Source: Stramenopiles sp. TOSAG23-2
Lineage: Eukaryota > Sar
Reading direction: 5' to 3'
Length of the DNA: 13,189 nucleotides
Assembly: GCA_900128395.1 (NCBI GenBank)
Contig: LT649818.1
Coordinates: forward strand, 1-13,189
Shown: positions 12,870 through 13,189 of the stretch, in pieces
Layout of the letters: every line of letters begins with the position of its first letter
Numbering within the stretch: the first letter of the stretch is position 1
Notes under the pieces: generated by a model
Told to the model about the DNA's origin: nothing
Database searches by the model: none
Seen by the model: the letters and a program-made list of their open reading frames with translations, nothing else
Position numbers and translations under genes: made by a program

Positions 12870-13189
12870 CTTGTAAAAAAAAATAATAAATAATACGTGT
12901 ACACGAAGTACCAATAAATCAATCAATACAAATAAATGATATCTAAATGAATGACTGAATGTCTGAAATCACTTACGAATATATCTATATATATGTATCT
13001 ATCGTATTATATCTGAATGAATGACTATGTACATCCTCTTCTACTAGTAGTATATCTATATGTTTTGAAGTAGTTGTTTCACATTCTATGTTATACTAAT
13101 AAGTATAATTACCTATTAATTAGGAAATAGCATTGAAATAGCGTTAGATAATCCAGGATCACGATTTTGCATACGCTCACCCCCCCCCC
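12870..13189. promoter_or_regulatory. Upstream region of the tyrosinase, ending in poly-C
   Basis: This 320-bp AT-rich region upstream of the tyrosinase ATG should include its 5' leader and promoter. It has a degenerate direct repeat (ATCTAAATGAATGACTGAATG near 12942-12962 and ATCTGAATGAATGACTATG near 13010-13028, described here in pieces), several TATATCTAT motifs, and ten consecutive C at 13180-13189 at the extreme edge. No gene was seen. Confidence 0.5.

Noticed and set aside
12870-12926. 19-residue N-terminal extension of the tyrosinase
   Set aside because: It starts with TTG; the downstream ATG gives a clean signal-anchor N-terminus.

Overview
The window reads as nuclear DNA from an AT-rich, gene-dense unicellular eukaryote. 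The evidence is a spliceosomal Sm-D3 protein, a RAD18-type DNA-repair E3 ligase, and secreted or membrane-anchored proteins. It also has asparagine, glutamine and serine homopolymer runs, long AT-rich intergenic spacers and no bacterial-style operons. TAA, TAG and TGA all end genes, so the standard code applies. Every complete gene is one uninterrupted reading frame, so introns are rare or absent here. A carotenoid-cleaving enzyme next to a tyrosinase would suit a microalga or related protist, but the sequence does not fix the lineage.

Layout, left to right: (1) the first 38 codons of a minus-strand gene that runs off the left edge and looks mitochondrially targeted; (2) a minus-strand protein with two membrane segments, a ten-cysteine loop and a Gln-rich tail (704-2167); (3) a 900-bp divergent spacer with two adjacent palindromes and two short tandem repeats; (4) a secreted carotenoid oxygenase (3070-4818, plus); (5) SmD3 (5405-5917, plus); (6) a convergent RAD18-like ubiquitin ligase (6029-7864, minus); (7) a 919-bp divergent spacer with a telomere-like tandem array and a duplicated ~160-bp element carrying tiny related reading frames; (8) an unrecognised 291-residue protein (8784-9659, plus); (9) a convergent, large membrane-anchored tyrosinase (9966-12869, minus) with a C2-like domain and long Glu/Lys repeats; (10) an upstream spacer ending in a run of ten C.

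The genes do not form an obvious pathway. SmD3 (splicing) and RAD18 (DNA damage tolerance) are housekeeping. The carotenoid oxygenase, the tyrosinase and the two-membrane-segment protein share entry into the secretory pathway and could act at the cell surface or in an endomembrane compartment, but nothing ties them into one system. All seven starts chosen here are ATG with A at -3. Three frames can be extended 5' only through a TTG codon, and those extensions were discarded.

The most unusual items are the RAD18-like protein with order RING-SAP-WW-SUMO-interacting motif-C-terminal UBZ, the tyrosinase with a complete set of five candidate Ca2+-binding Asp in a lumenal or extracellular C2-like domain, and the duplicated foldback element with TTAGGG-containing repeats.
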